Made by a program: the position numbers and the translations under genes. A stretch of 64,000 bases of DNA from Agromyces protaetiae (GTDB lineage: Bacteria > Actinomycetota > Actinomycetes > Actinomycetales > Microbacteriaceae): NCBI RefSeq assembly GCF_030866785.1, contig NZ_CP133018.1, positions 2,294,001 to 2,358,000 on the forward strand. Reading direction: 5' to 3'. A model generated the notes under the pieces. That model did not search any database, was not told the DNA's origin, and saw only the letters and a program-made list of their open reading frames with translations. Below are positions 9,077 to 19,271 of the stretch, in pieces (position 1 is the stretch's first letter; every line of letters begins with the position of its first letter).

Positions 9077-9140
9077 TGGAGGTCGTTTCTCGTGTTGGAG
9101 GTCGGAACGAACCGACCTCCGTCACGAGAAACGACCTCCA
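9077..9140. repeat. Nested palindrome element, copy A
   Basis: A 64-base cruciform-like element lies between the convergent stops at 9041 and 9157. The outer arms are a perfect 18-base-pair inverted repeat, TGGAGGTCGTTTCTCGTG at 9077-9094 with its complement at 9123-9140. An inner 9-base-pair hairpin, GGAGGTCGG with CCGACCTCC, lies at 9097-9120 around the loop AACGAA. GGAGGTCG therefore occurs twice directly and twice inverted. The trailing bases CCTCCAACGTG are shared with two further copies at 36476-36547 and 36639-36713. It may work as a two-way terminator or be a REP-like dispersed element. Confidence 0.75.
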
Positions 9141-9156
9141 ACGTGAGCTGGCCGGA

Positions 9157-9327
9157 TCAGGCGGGCGGCTGGGTCCCCCGGATGAAGCAGACGTCGTCGG
9201 TGCAGACCATCGCCGCGGGGTCGCCGGTCACCATGGTGAACGGGGTGGCCACCGCCGCCTGCCCCGAGGCATCCGTCACCGCCGCCTGCCCCGAGGCATC
9301 CGTCGCCGGTTCGACCGGCGCGCTCAC
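9157..9327 (-). CDS. Small Cys-pair protein coupled to FrnE (unknown function)
   Basis: A 56-residue protein starting at GTG 9327, whose first four bases (GTGA) overlap the frnE stop. Translation is therefore almost certainly coupled to frnE. No signal peptide or membrane segment is seen. Two perfect nine-residue repeats, TDASGQAAV, are encoded by a 27-base tandem duplication at about 9251-9304. After them comes FTMVTGDPAAMVCTDDVCFI, with two cysteines four residues apart. The Cys pair next to a thioredoxin-fold oxidoreductase suggests a redox partner or substrate, but this is inference from position. I do not recognise a named family. Confidence 0.6.
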   Translation of the reverse strand: MSAPVEPATDASGQAAVTDASGQAAVATPFTMVTGDPAAMVCTDDVCFIRGTQPPA

Positions 9328-9989
9328 GCGGCGCTCCCCTCGCGCTCGCCCGCGACCTGCGTGATCGCCTGGCTGAAGACCTCGGCGGGCTGGGCGCCCG
9401 AGATGCCGTACTTGCCGTCGAGCACGAAGAACGGCACGCCGTTGATGCCGTAGGTGCGCGCCTGCGCGATGTCGGCCTGCACGTCGGCGGCGTAGCGACC
9501 CGACTCGAGCGCCTCGCGCGCTTCGGCACCGTCGAGGCCGACCTCCTCGGCGAAGCCGACGAGCTGGTCGATGCGGTTCACCCGGCCGCCCTCGACGAAG
9601 TAGGCCTTGAGCAGGCGCTCCTTCAGCTCGAGCTGCTTGCCGTGCGCCTTCGCGAAGTGCAGCAGCTCGTGCGCCTTGAGCGTCTTCGTGTGCGCGACGA
9701 GCTCGAAGTGGTAGTCGAGGCCCGCGTTCGCGGCGACGCCCGTGACGTGCTGCAGCATCTGCTCGACCTGCGCGACCGGCATGCCTTTCACCCGAGACAG
9801 GTACTCGACCGTCGAGCCCTCGAAGTCGAGCGGGGTGTCGGGCGACAGCTCGAACGAGTGATACTCGATCTCGATCTCGGGCGCGTCGTCGCCGAGCGCC
9901 GCGATGCCCGCTTCGAGGTGGCGCTTGCCGATGTAGCACCACGGGCACGCGATGTCAGACCAGATGTCGATTTTGATCGGTGAAGTCAC
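9324..9989 (-). CDS. DsbA-family oxidoreductase, FrnE type
   Basis: Thioredoxin-fold protein of the FrnE/DsbA-like group, 221 residues. The N-terminal segment IKIDIWSDIACPWCYIGKRH carries the active-site CPWC. The helical insertion (about residues 65-170) and the return segment INGVPFFVLDGKYGISGAQP, with the cis-Pro loop GVPFF, complete the fold. No signal peptide is present, so it should act in the cytoplasm, where FrnE proteins have been linked to disulfide handling and oxidative stress. GTG 9989 is preferred over an ATG eight codons upstream because GGAG lies five bases ahead of it. It is followed, with overlap, by the 56-residue Cys-pair gene. Confidence 0.9.
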   Translation of the reverse strand: MTSPIKIDIWSDIACPWCYIGKRHLEAGIAALGDDAPEIEIEYHSFELSPDTPLDFEGSTVEYLSRVKGMPVAQVEQMLQHVTGVAANAGLDYHFELVAHTKTLKAHELLHFAKAHGKQLELKERLLKAYFVEGGRVNRIDQLVGFAEEVGLDGAEAREALESGRYAADVQADIAQARTYGINGVPFFVLDGKYGISGAQPAEVFSQAITQVAGEREGSAA

Positions 9990-10057
9990 ATCTGCTCCAA
10001 CCGCACGGATCACGCGCTGATTCCCGCTCGTCAGCGAATTGTCAGCTGCAAAGCCAA

Positions 10058-10063
10058 TATACT
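10058..10063 (+). promoter_or_regulatory. -10 box of the secreted-protein gene, leaderless type
   Basis: TATACT, six bases, then the ATG at 10070. This is the best -10 match in the window and implies transcription from the start codon itself. A TTGTCA at 10039-10044 is too close to serve as a normal -35. Confidence 0.65.
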
Positions 10064-10069
10064 GGTCGC

Positions 10070-10549
10070 ATGCGTTCCTTCATCCTGGACACGACCCGCC
10101 GTTCCGCGCTGTGCTCGCTGGCCGTCGCCGCGATCGCGATCGGCGTGATCGGCGGATCGGCCTCCGCCCCGGCCCACGCCGCACACGGGTCGGGGACCAC
10201 CGCCACGGCCGGCAGCGAGCCGTGGACCTTCGTCGCGTGGCAGAGCACGCTGCGGCCGAACACCGAAGAGGCCATTCCCGCCTACACCTGCCCGGACATG
10301 CTTCCCTTCCTGGTCGACGAGCGAACGGACCCGAGCGCACCGCGCGGGGTGACCGTCATCAAGGACCCCGACATCCGGGTGATCCTCGGCAGCGAACCGG
10401 TGACCCAGAGCGGATACGTCACCGGCTGGTCTGCGGACGCGCGCCGGGCGAAGGCGCTGCACTACGACCCGACGCTCGAGGCGGGCGACCAGAAGGTGCT
10501 CATCACGGCGACCTGCACGAACGACGTCACTCGGGCCTACCGCCCCTGA
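10070..10549 (+). CDS. Small secreted protein of unknown function
   Basis: A 159-residue protein with a clear Sec signal peptide: basic residues up to position 11, a hydrophobic core of about 20 residues, and a probable cleavage after AHA near residue 37. The mature part is about 120 residues with no membrane helix. It holds one possible disulfide, the Cys of AYTCPDM and the Cys of ITATCTND near the end. I recognise no domain. An upstream in-frame ATG at 9980 is rejected because the TATACT box lies exactly six bases before the 10070 ATG. Its TGA abuts the uppS stop; the two genes converge without a gap. Confidence 0.7.
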   Translation: MRSFILDTTRRSALCSLAVAAIAIGVIGGSASAPAHAAHGSGTTATAGSEPWTFVAWQSTLRPNTEEAIPAYTCPDMLPFLVDERTDPSAPRGVTVIKDPDIRVILGSEPVTQSGYVTGWSADARRAKALHYDPTLEAGDQKVLITATCTNDVTRAYRP

Positions 10550-11374
10550 TCAGGCCGGCGCCCCGCCCGCCGCCGCGCCCGGCGTGTCGACGGCGCCGCC
10601 GAAGCGGCGGTTGCGGCTCGCGTACAGCTCGATCGCGCGCCACAGGTCGACGCGCGAGAAGTCGGGCCAGAGCGTATCGAGGAAGACCATCTCGGCGTAC
10701 GCCGATTGCCAGAGCAGGAAGTTCGACGTGCGCTGCTCCCCCGAGCTCCGCACGAACAGGTCGACGTCGGGCAGCTCGGGCACATAGAGATTTCGCCCGA
10801 TGAGCTTCTCCGACACCGCCGACGGTCGAATTCGCCCCGCCGCCACGTCATCCGCGATGCGGCGCACCGCATCGACGAGCTCGTTCCGCCCGCCGTAGTT
10901 CACGCACATGGTGAGCGTGAGCGTGTCGTTGCCCGCCGTGAGCCGCTCGGCGTACTGCAGCTCCTCGATGACCGACTTCCAGAGCCGGGGCTTGCGCCCC
11001 GCCCACCGGATACGCACCCCCCACTCGTTCAACTGGTCGCGGCGTCGGTGCAGCACGTCGCGGTTGTAGCCCATGAGGAAGCGCACCTCGTCGGGGCTGC
11101 GCTTCCAGTTCTCGGTCGAGAACGCGTACACCGACAGGTGCTTCACGCCGGCCTGCACGGCACCCGCGACGACGTCGAGCAGTGCGGCCTCGCCGGCCTT
11201 GTGCCCCTCGATGCGAGTCAGCCCCCGACGGTTCGCCCACCGCCCGTTGCCGTCCATGACGACGGCCACGTGCTCAGGCACGGCACCCTTCGGCAGCACG
11301 GGCGGATACAGCCCGGTCCAGTCGAGCGGGCGATAGGGCACCGCGTCCTTGTGCGTGTACGGCTTCGGGCTCAC
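10550..11374 (-). CDS. uppS: Isoprenyl transferase (undecaprenyl diphosphate synthase family)
   Basis: Cis-prenyltransferase that chains isopentenyl diphosphate into the polyprenyl carrier lipid for cell-wall synthesis; 274 residues. The active-site motif [17 protein letters not shown] contains the Mg-binding Asp, and later family motifs [18 protein letters not shown] and the C-terminal [20 protein letters not shown] are intact. The GTG at 11374 overlaps the recO stop (GTGA), so translation is coupled to recO. The recO-uppS pair is standard in actinobacteria. Product chain length cannot be judged from sequence, so decaprenyl synthesis is also possible. Confidence 0.94.
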   Translation of the reverse strand: MSPKPYTHKDAVPYRPLDWTGLYPPVLPKGAVPEHVAVVMDGNGRWANRRGLTRIEGHKAGEAALLDVVAGAVQAGVKHLSVYAFSTENWKRSPDEVRFLMGYNRDVLHRRRDQLNEWGVRIRWAGRKPRLWKSVIEELQYAERLTAGNDTLTLTMCVNYGGRNELVDAVRRIADDVAAGRIRPSAVSEKLIGRNLYVPELPDVDLFVRSSGEQRTSNFLLWQSAYAEMVFLDTLWPDFSRVDLWRAIELYASRNRRFGGAVDTPGAAAGGAPA

Positions 11375-12108
11375 GTCGATGCGGATTCTCTCGTCACGTG
11401 CGGCAGCGAGCGGAGACCCCGCTCGAGATGCCACTGAGTGTAGGCGGCGACGATGCCGCTCGCCTGGTTGCGGTCGCGATCGGGCGCGGCTTCGGCGTGC
11501 GCCCAGTCGCCGGTGAGCAGCGCACCGAGCAGACCGATCGTCGCCCGGTCGATGCGCGGCGACCCGGGCGGCGCGCACGCGTCGCACACGATGCCGCCGA
11601 GCTGCACGATGACCGCCGTGTGCTCGCCCTCGCGACCGCACCTGGCGCAGTCCTGGAAGCTCGGCGCCCAGCCCGCCAGCGCGAGCGAGCGCAGCAGGTA
11701 CGAGTCGAGTGTGAGCGTCGGGCCGTGCTCGCGACGCGAGAGCGAACGCAACGCACCCACGAGCAGCAGGTACTGCTGCAGCGACCCCTCGGCCTCGGTC
11801 ACCCGGTCGGCGGTCTCGACCATCGCGTTCGCCGCGGTGTAGGCCGCGTAGTCCTGCGAGATCTCAGCGCCGTACGACCCGAGCGACTCGGCCTGCGTGA
11901 TGACGTCGAGCGTGCGGCCCTCGTACAGCTGCAGGTCGGCGACCATGAACGGCTCGAGCCGCGCGCCGAACTTCGACGCCGTGCGCCGGACCCCCTTCGC
12001 GACCGCGCGCACCTTGCCGTGCCGGCGGGTCAGGAGCGTGACGATGCGGTCGGCCTCACCCAGCTTGTGGGTGCGCAGCACGACGGCTTCATCTCGGTAG
12101 ACCGGCAC
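11371..12108 (-). CDS. recO: DNA repair protein RecO
   Basis: Recombination mediator of the RecFOR pathway, which helps load RecA onto SSB-coated single strands; 245 residues. The N-terminal OB-fold starts [21 protein letters not shown], typical of RecO. A C-terminal zinc-binding quartet is visible as CARCG and CDAC, spaced by about 18 residues. The start is GTG 12108; longer in-frame versions add a low-complexity Arg/Ala stretch without homology. GAGAAT ends six bases before this GTG, matching the leaderless layout seen elsewhere in the window. The downstream uppS overlaps by four bases. Confidence 0.93.
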   Translation of the reverse strand: MPVYRDEAVVLRTHKLGEADRIVTLLTRRHGKVRAVAKGVRRTASKFGARLEPFMVADLQLYEGRTLDVITQAESLGSYGAEISQDYAAYTAANAMVETADRVTEAEGSLQQYLLLVGALRSLSRREHGPTLTLDSYLLRSLALAGWAPSFQDCARCGREGEHTAVIVQLGGIVCDACAPPGSPRIDRATIGLLGALLTGDWAHAEAAPDRDRNQASGIVAAYTQWHLERGLRSLPHVTRESAST

Positions 12109-12114
12109 CCCTCG

Positions 12115-12120
12115 ATTCTC
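12115..12120 (-). promoter_or_regulatory. Candidate -10 box of recO (GAGAAT)
   Basis: GAGAAT, a six-base spacer, then the recO GTG. It is embedded in GGGAGAATCG, the same ten bases found before dusB and lepA. Confidence 0.4.
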
Positions 12121-12306
12121 CCACCCGCCACCGTCGGTCGCGGCGCACGGCGCGTCGCGCGCGACGCAGCACGGCGCGACGAGCGGATGCCTCGGCGGCA
12201 CGCGTGCGCGGGCGCCCACGCGTGCCCGCCCGCGCACGGGCTAGCACCCTGAGCACTCTCGCGCGGCGGCGCGCCCGGAGCATCCGTTCATGCTTCACTG
12301 AGTGAC

Positions 12307-12966
12307 GTGGACGCCGCGCTCTTCACCATCCCGCTCTGGCTGGACCTGACGGCGGTGGCCATCGGCGCCGTCCAGGGCGCCATGTTCTCCGCGCGGCTCA
12401 CCGAGCGGCGCATCGACCTGCTCGGCATCGCGCTCATCGGCATCATCGTCGGGCTCGGCGGCGGTCTGCTGCGCGACCTGCTGCTGAACCAGTTGCCCGC
12501 CGCGATGTCGAGCAACTGGTACCTGCCGATCGCGACCGCCGCCGCGCTGCTCGGGATGCTCCTCCTACGCGTGTTCACCCGGCTGAACGGCCTCATCATC
12601 GCGCTCGACGCGATCACGATCGGGCTGTTCGGCGCGATCGGCACCTCCAAGGCGCTCGCGGCCGGGGTTCCCGTGATCCCGGCCGTCTTCGTGGGGGTGG
12701 TGTCCGCCGTCGGCGGATCCATCCTGCGCGACGTGGCCCTGAACCTGCCGATCGCGCTCATGCACGTCGGATCGCTCTACGCCGTCGCCGCGACGGCGGG
12801 CACCGTGCTGCTCGTCGCGCTGTCCGCCGCGGGCGTGCCGCTGGTCTACGCCGCCATCGCCTGCGTCGTGGTCACGACGCTCACGCGCCTCGGTTCGGTG
12901 CGCTACGGCTGGAGCCTGCCCGAGCAGCGCGCGCTCGGAAGCTGGCCGAGGTGGCGGCGGCGCTGA
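12307..12966 (+). CDS. TRIC-type cation channel family protein (UPF0126)
   Basis: Integral membrane protein, 219 residues, of the bacterial TRIC/YadS group (trimeric cation channels). About seven hydrophobic helices are visible. The internal duplication of the family shows as two Gly-rich RD motifs, GLGGGLLRDLLLN in the first half and SAVGGSILRDVALN in the second. The start is a GTG at 12307; a nearby GTG at 12302 is in another frame. The gene runs towards leuA, from which it is separated by 31 bases, so it probably has its own promoter. I could not identify that promoter. The ion carried is likely potassium, from family knowledge only. Confidence 0.88.
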   Translation: MDAALFTIPLWLDLTAVAIGAVQGAMFSARLTERRIDLLGIALIGIIVGLGGGLLRDLLLNQLPAAMSSNWYLPIATAAALLGMLLLRVFTRLNGLIIALDAITIGLFGAIGTSKALAAGVPVIPAVFVGVVSAVGGSILRDVALNLPIALMHVGSLYAVAATAGTVLLVALSAAGVPLVYAAIACVVVTTLTRLGSVRYGWSLPEQRALGSWPRWRRR

Positions 12967-12997
12967 CCGCCGCCACCCCGGATCGGGTCACGCCGAC

Positions 12998-14886
<1,889 letters not shown>

Positions 14887-14892
14887 GATTTC

Positions 14893-14898
14893 AGGGTA
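14893..14898 (-). promoter_or_regulatory. -10 box of the leuA leader transcript
   Basis: TACCCT, a six-base spacer, then the leader-peptide GTG. The leuA transcript is predicted to start at this GTG. Confidence 0.6.
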
Positions 14899-14952
14899 GC
14901 ACCGTGCGGGGGTGTGTGGCGCACTCCCCCGCAGCTGCGCGCCGGAGCCGGC

Positions 14953-16350
14953 TCACTCCGCGGCGAGGGCGACCACGGGCGAGACGCGCATGGCGCGCCG
15001 CGCAGGGGCGACGGATGCCACGAGGGTCAATGCCACGGCCGCGAGCGCGAGGATGCCGAAAAGCACCCACGGCACACCCGGGAGCACGAGTCCCGGCTCG
15101 GTCAGCGTGGTGCCGAGGAGCGATTGTGCACCGGCCCAGCCGTAGACGAACCCGAGCACGATGCCCGTGAGCGTCGCCGAGACCGTGAGCGCCGTGGCCT
15201 CGGCGATGACCATCCAGCGCAGCTGCCCACGATCGAAGCCCAGCGCGCGCAGCAGTCCCAGCTCGCGCGTGCGCTGCAGCACGCTCAGCGACAGCGTGTT
15301 GACCAGGCCGAGCGCGGCGATCAGGGCACTGAACCCGATGAGCACGCTGAACACGGCGATCGTCGCGTTGAGCATCTCGTCGATGCCGAGGTAGACGTCG
15401 GGTCGCTGATCCTGCGCGGTGAGGATCAGCGCACGGTACGACTCCATCGTCACCGCGAACGTCGTCACGAGCGTGACCCCGATCACGAGACCGATGGTCA
15501 TGCGCGAGCTCCGCTCGGGGTGGCGCACTGCGTTCTCCGCGGCCAGCCGGGCGGCGGGCGATGCGCCGAGCAGCCGGCCGACGAGCCGGAGCACGGGCGG
15601 CATGACGACCTGCGCGGCGAGCACGATCCCGGTGAACGAGAGGATGCCGCCCAGCATGGCCACGAACACGCCGAGCGGCATCAGCAGCCCGAGGGCGACG
15701 CCTCCGGCCAGCAGCATCGCGCCGGAGACGACGAGCACCAGCGCCGTCACGTTGCGCCCGCGCCGGCGGACGATCTCCTCGCGGTCGTGCTCGGTCGCGT
15801 TGCCGATCGCCTGCGCCGGACGGACGGTCAGCACCCGCCGCGAGCCCACCCATGAGGCGAGCCACGTCGTCAGCACGACCGCGACCGCCGGCAGCACGAC
15901 CACGGCGTCGAGGTAGTCGTAGGCGGTCGCCGGCATGAGGTCGGTCGCGACCGCGACGGTCTGCAGGCCGGATGCGGCGGCGGTGCCGAGCACGATGCCG
16001 AGCGCCGCGCCCGCGAGTCCGACGAGCAGCCCCTCCTTCGCGATGCGGGCCCGTTCTGCCCTCGCGCTCGAGCCGATCAACCGGAGCAGCGCGATGAGTC
16101 GCGTGCGCCCGGCGACCACCGTCGCGACGGTGTTCGCCGTCACGATCGTGCTCACGTAGATCGAGATCACGATGAACACGCCGGCGACGATCATGAGCAT
16201 GATCGCCACGGTGTCGCTGGTCCCCGTGACGTCGTCGGCGGCGATCGCCGCGGCGAGCATCCCGGTCACGTGCAGCAGCATGACGCCGAAGGTGCCGGCG
16301 AGCGTGGCGACGAGCAGCGTCGGCCACTGGTCCCTGAGTCGTGTGCGCAT
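14953..16350 (-). CDS. FtsX-like ABC transporter permease
   Basis: Membrane subunit of a MacB/FtsX-type ABC system, 465 residues. There is an N-terminal helix, then a second helix pair and the first FtsX-like domain around TRLIALLRLIGSSARAERARIAKE, whose coupling helix meets the ATPase. A second copy follows with RTRELGLLRALGFDRGQLRWMVIAEA and three C-terminal helices ending RRAMRVSPVVALAAE. The duplicated 4+4 helix layout is that of exporters of peptides, lipids or antibiotics rather than of FtsX itself. Its ATG shares one base with the ATPase stop. The substrate is unknown; the upstream kinase/regulator pair suggests envelope-stress or antimicrobial export. Confidence 0.88.
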   Translation of the reverse strand: MRTRLRDQWPTLLVATLAGTFGVMLLHVTGMLAAAIAADDVTGTSDTVAIMLMIVAGVFIVISIYVSTIVTANTVATVVAGRTRLIALLRLIGSSARAERARIAKEGLLVGLAGAALGIVLGTAAASGLQTVAVATDLMPATAYDYLDAVVVLPAVAVVLTTWLASWVGSRRVLTVRPAQAIGNATEHDREEIVRRRGRNVTALVLVVSGAMLLAGGVALGLLMPLGVFVAMLGGILSFTGIVLAAQVVMPPVLRLVGRLLGASPAARLAAENAVRHPERSSRMTIGLVIGVTLVTTFAVTMESYRALILTAQDQRPDVYLGIDEMLNATIAVFSVLIGFSALIAALGLVNTLSLSVLQRTRELGLLRALGFDRGQLRWMVIAEATALTVSATLTGIVLGFVYGWAGAQSLLGTTLTEPGLVLPGVPWVLFGILALAAVALTLVASVAPARRAMRVSPVVALAAE

Positions 16351-17111
16351 CAGGCGGCCGCCTCCATCGAGAGCATGAACGCCGAGATCTCTTCAGGCGT
16401 CGACCGGCCGGAGTCGCGGACGATCCGGCCATCGGCGAGGAACAGGATGCGATCGGCGTGGCTCGCGGCCACCGGGTCGTGCGTCACCATCGCGATGGAC
16501 TGACCGGACGTCGCGCTCGCGGTCGCGAGCAGTCCGAGCACCTCACGGCCGGTCCGCGAATCGAGATTCCCAGTCGGCTCGTCCGCGAAGACGAGGTCTG
16601 GCCGGGTGGCCAGCGCACGCGCGATCGCGACCCGCTGCTGCTGCCCGCCCGAGAGCTCGTGCGGGCGGTGACCGAGCCGGGACCCGAGGCCGAGCGTCGC
16701 GAACAGCTCGTCGATCCAGGCCTGCTCGTCGCGCGACGGCTTGCGGCCGTCGAGCTCGAACGGGAGCATCACGTTGCCGCGGACGTCGAGCGTGGGCACG
16801 AGGTTGAACGACTGGAACACGAAGCCGATGCGCCGACGGCGCAGCACGGTCAGCGCGGAGTCCGACAGGGTGGTGATCTCGGTGTCGCCGAGCCATACCT
16901 GGCCGGAGGACGGCGAGTCGAGGCCCGCCATGATGTGCATGAGCGTCGACTTGCCCGACCCCGATGGGCCCATGATCGCCGTGAACTCGCCGCGGCGGAG
17001 TCCGAGTGAGACGTCGTCGAGCGCGGTGACGGTGCCCGCCCCGCTGCCGAAGCGTTTGCCGAGCGACGTGACGCGCGCGATGAGTCCGAGGTCTGAGGGT
17101 TGGATCTGCAT
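16350..17111 (-). CDS. ABC transporter ATP-binding protein (MacB/LolD type)
   Basis: ATPase partner of the adjacent FtsX-like permease, 253 residues. All nucleotide-binding motifs are present: Walker [10 protein letters not shown], the Q-loop in [11 protein letters not shown], signature LSGGQQQR, Walker B DLVFADEP and the switch His in AMVTHDP. ATG 17111 is chosen over one 21 codons upstream because the protein would then begin just before the family's first strand, and a TAGCGT box lies seven bases ahead of it. It is separated from the response regulator by 81 bases, so it probably has its own promoter in addition to any read-through. Confidence 0.93.
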   Translation of the reverse strand: MQIQPSDLGLIARVTSLGKRFGSGAGTVTALDDVSLGLRRGEFTAIMGPSGSGKSTLMHIMAGLDSPSSGQVWLGDTEITTLSDSALTVLRRRRIGFVFQSFNLVPTLDVRGNVMLPFELDGRKPSRDEQAWIDELFATLGLGSRLGHRPHELSGGQQQRVAIARALATRPDLVFADEPTGNLDSRTGREVLGLLATASATSGQSIAMVTHDPVAASHADRILFLADGRIVRDSGRSTPEEISAFMLSMEAAA

Positions 17112-17118
17112 GACCTCG

Positions 17119-17124
17119 ACGCTA
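17119..17124 (-). promoter_or_regulatory. -10 box of the ABC ATPase gene
   Basis: TAGCGT lies seven bases before the ATG at 17111. This is the promoter most likely to be controlled by the neighbouring response regulator. Confidence 0.45.
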
Positions 17125-17192
17125 CGAATGTGACCAGTTCCGAGGCATCCGGCCCTGGTCGCGTTCGCCGTCATCCTCAGGGATGACCCGCG

Positions 17193-17858
17193 CTACGCGG
17201 GGATCTCGTGCTCGTAGGCGAAGACGACGAGCTGGACGCGATCACGCAGACCGAGTTTCGCGAGGATGCGGCTCACGTGCGTCTTCACCGTCGCCTCGCT
17301 GAGGAACTCCGACGCGGCGATCTCACCGTTCGAGAGCCCCTTGGCCGCGAGCGCGAAGATCTCGCGTTCACGAGCGGTGAGCTCGGACCACGACGCAGGC
17401 GCGGGGCGCCGGCCGCTGCCGCGACCCACATGGGCGAAGAGCTCGCGGGTCGCGGTCGCCGCGAGCACCGCGTTGCCCTGGTGCACGGTGCGGATCGCGG
17501 CGAGCAGGAAGCCGGGATCGGCGTCTTTCAGTACGAATCCGCTCGCCCCTGCACGGATCGCGCGAGCCGCGTTCTCGTCGAGGTCGAACGTCGTGAGCAC
17601 GAGCACGCGCGGCGGCGTGCGCCCCGCCCGATCGGCCTCGGCGAGCAGGCGCTCGGTGGCCTGAATGCCGTCGAGGACGGGCATGCGCACGTCCATGACG
17701 ACGACGTCGGGTTGCGCGCGTTCGACGAGCGCGACGGCCGCCGCACCATCGCCGGCCTCGCCGGCGAACTCGAGGTCGGGTTGCGACTCGACGAGCATGC
17801 GGATGCCGGCGCGGAACAGCGCCTGGTCGTCGACGAGCGCGACGCGGATGCGGCTCAT
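17193..17858 (-). CDS. NarL/LuxR-family response regulator
   Basis: Two-component regulator, 221 residues. The receiver domain has the acidic pair D10-D11, phosphoacceptor D56 in VVVMDVRMPVLDG, the switch Thr in VLTTFD and Lys in FVLKDAD. The C-terminal LuxR helix-turn-helix begins LTAREREIFALAAKGLSNGEI and includes LSEATVKTHVSRILAKLGL. ATG 17858 overlaps the kinase stop (ATGA), so the pair is co-translated. It most likely controls the ABC genes immediately downstream and may regulate its own operon. An upstream extension of the frame is only antisense-like, Arg-rich sequence from the kinase region. Confidence 0.94.
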   Translation of the reverse strand: MSRIRVALVDDQALFRAGIRMLVESQPDLEFAGEAGDGAAAVALVERAQPDVVVMDVRMPVLDGIQATERLLAEADRAGRTPPRVLVLTTFDLDENAARAIRAGASGFVLKDADPGFLLAAIRTVHQGNAVLAATATRELFAHVGRGSGRRPAPASWSELTAREREIFALAAKGLSNGEIAASEFLSEATVKTHVSRILAKLGLRDRVQLVVFAYEHEIPA

Positions 17859-19114
17859 GCGGTCCTTCCGGGTGGGGGTGGTGTGGACTGACCGGCCGGC
17901 GAGACGGCGGTCACGGCCTGACCGGGGACCGCGGTCGCGGTCATCGCCGGGATCTCCGCGACGACGCGGAACAGGCCGCCATCGACCTCGGCGTGGAGTG
18001 TGCCTCCGGCGAGCTGTGCGCGCTCGCGCATGCCCGGGATCCCATGGCGGTGACCGGATGTCTCGCGCACGGCATCGGCCCGGAGCGCGTTGACGACCTG
18101 CACGCGCACGCCGCGCCCGCTCCACGTGAACCCAAGGTCGACCGGTGCGCCCGCATCGCCGTGCCGGAGGGCATTGGTGAGCGCCTCCTGCACGATGCGG
18201 TACACCGCGATCTGGTGGCCGGTGCCGAGCGTCGTACGCTCCCCCGTCTCCGTGAACCGCACGTCGAGACCTGCCGCCCTGACCTGGGCGATCAGCTCGT
18301 CGAGGTCGTCGAGCACGGGCTGCGGGACCTCACCCTCGGCGTGCCGGAGCTCGGTGAGGAGGAGCCTGACGTCGCCGAGCGCGCCGCGCGCGACGCCCGC
18401 GATGGTGCCGAGCGTCTCGACCGCCGTCTCGGGGCGCGCGGCGGCGGCGAAGCGCGCACCGTCGGCCTGGGCGATGACGACGGCGAGCGAGTGCGCGACC
18501 ACGTCGTGCATGTCGCGGGCGATGCGGTTGCGTTCCTGCTCGACCACATAGCGGTACTCCACGAGCTCGCGCTCGCGGGTCGCGACCTCTTCGCGGCGCC
18601 GGATCTCGCGCGAGTCGCGCACGGCGCGCACCAGCAGCCCGGCGGTCCAGGCGAGCACGAGCACCGCGAGCGCCGCCACGAGTGCGAACCCGAACCAGAC
18701 CGCCCAGCCCAGTGGATGCGGCGATGTCGGGCCGATGGGCGCGGCGCCCGTGAGCGGTTTGACGAGTACGAGGTAGACCGTCGCGACGACCGCGCCCACC
18801 CCGGCGGAGCCGAGTCCGAGCCATTTCACGACACGGCCGCCGTGTGCGGCGGTCGAGTACAGGACGCCGAGCACCGCGATGTCGTACATCTGCAGGTCGC
18901 GCAGGGCGATCATCTGCACGAGCGCGGCCAGCCAGGCGATGCCGAGCGACCAGCCGGGTGACAGCCGGCGCACCGCGAGCGCGGCCGCGAACAGCGCGAG
19001 CGCGACCAGGTCGAAGCCGTCGCCGAGCAACGCGAACGGCGCGCACGCGAGCGCGAACAGTCCCGCGAGCACCACGTCGGTCACGAGGCGGCCTCGGCTG
19101 AGTCGAGTGGTCAC
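17855..19114 (-). CDS. Sensor histidine kinase (HisKA_3 family)
   Basis: Membrane sensor kinase, 419 residues. The N-terminal half contains about five hydrophobic helices with very short loops and no large extracellular domain, as in kinases that sense envelope or membrane-bound signals. The dimerisation/phosphoacceptor region is ERNRIARDMHDVVAHSLAVV, with the His after DM. The ATPase part has IVQEALTNALRHGDA and GHRHGIPGMRERAQLAGG. GTG 19114 is chosen because TACGGT ends six bases before it; the ATG seven codons upstream would overlap that promoter. It is coupled to the regulator by a four-base overlap. Confidence 0.93.
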   Translation of the reverse strand: MTTRLSRGRLVTDVVLAGLFALACAPFALLGDGFDLVALALFAAALAVRRLSPGWSLGIAWLAALVQMIALRDLQMYDIAVLGVLYSTAAHGGRVVKWLGLGSAGVGAVVATVYLVLVKPLTGAAPIGPTSPHPLGWAVWFGFALVAALAVLVLAWTAGLLVRAVRDSREIRRREEVATRERELVEYRYVVEQERNRIARDMHDVVAHSLAVVIAQADGARFAAAARPETAVETLGTIAGVARGALGDVRLLLTELRHAEGEVPQPVLDDLDELIAQVRAAGLDVRFTETGERTTLGTGHQIAVYRIVQEALTNALRHGDAGAPVDLGFTWSGRGVRVQVVNALRADAVRETSGHRHGIPGMRERAQLAGGTLHAEVDGGLFRVVAEIPAMTATAVPGQAVTAVSPAGQSTPPPPGRTA

Positions 19115-19120
19115 CGATCC

Positions 19121-19126
19121 ACCGTA
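19121..19126 (-). promoter_or_regulatory. -10 box of the sensor kinase operon, leaderless type
   Basis: TACGGT, a six-base spacer, then the kinase GTG at 19114. Confidence 0.55.
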
Positions 19127-19187
19127 CGCGGGCACCGAGGGCGTGCAGAGCCGGCGGCGCCGGAATCATCCGCTGGATGTATGCAAC

Positions 19188-19232
19188 CGCACGATCCGCA
19201 CGATCCGCACGATCCGCGCGACCCGTGCGACC
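19188..19232. repeat. Short tandem repeat, 9-base unit
   Basis: Three perfect copies of CGCACGATC followed by two degenerate copies, in the spacer between the era stop and the kinase promoter. It is probably a replication-slippage array. I see no coding or regulatory role. Confidence 0.6.
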
Positions 19233-19271
19233 GCGCGAGCGACACCGTCGCGTGCGCCCGGCACGGCGCGC

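Noticed and set aside
8469..9125. N-terminal extension of the dusB frame
   Set aside because: The extension lies opposite ybaK, has no conserved sequence, and the family starts at MSLTTATPG.
17170..17187. Seven-base-pair hairpin GTCATCC/GGATGAC after the first response regulator
   Set aside because: Short, without a U-tract, and the downstream ABC genes are probably linked functionally; too weak to call a terminator.
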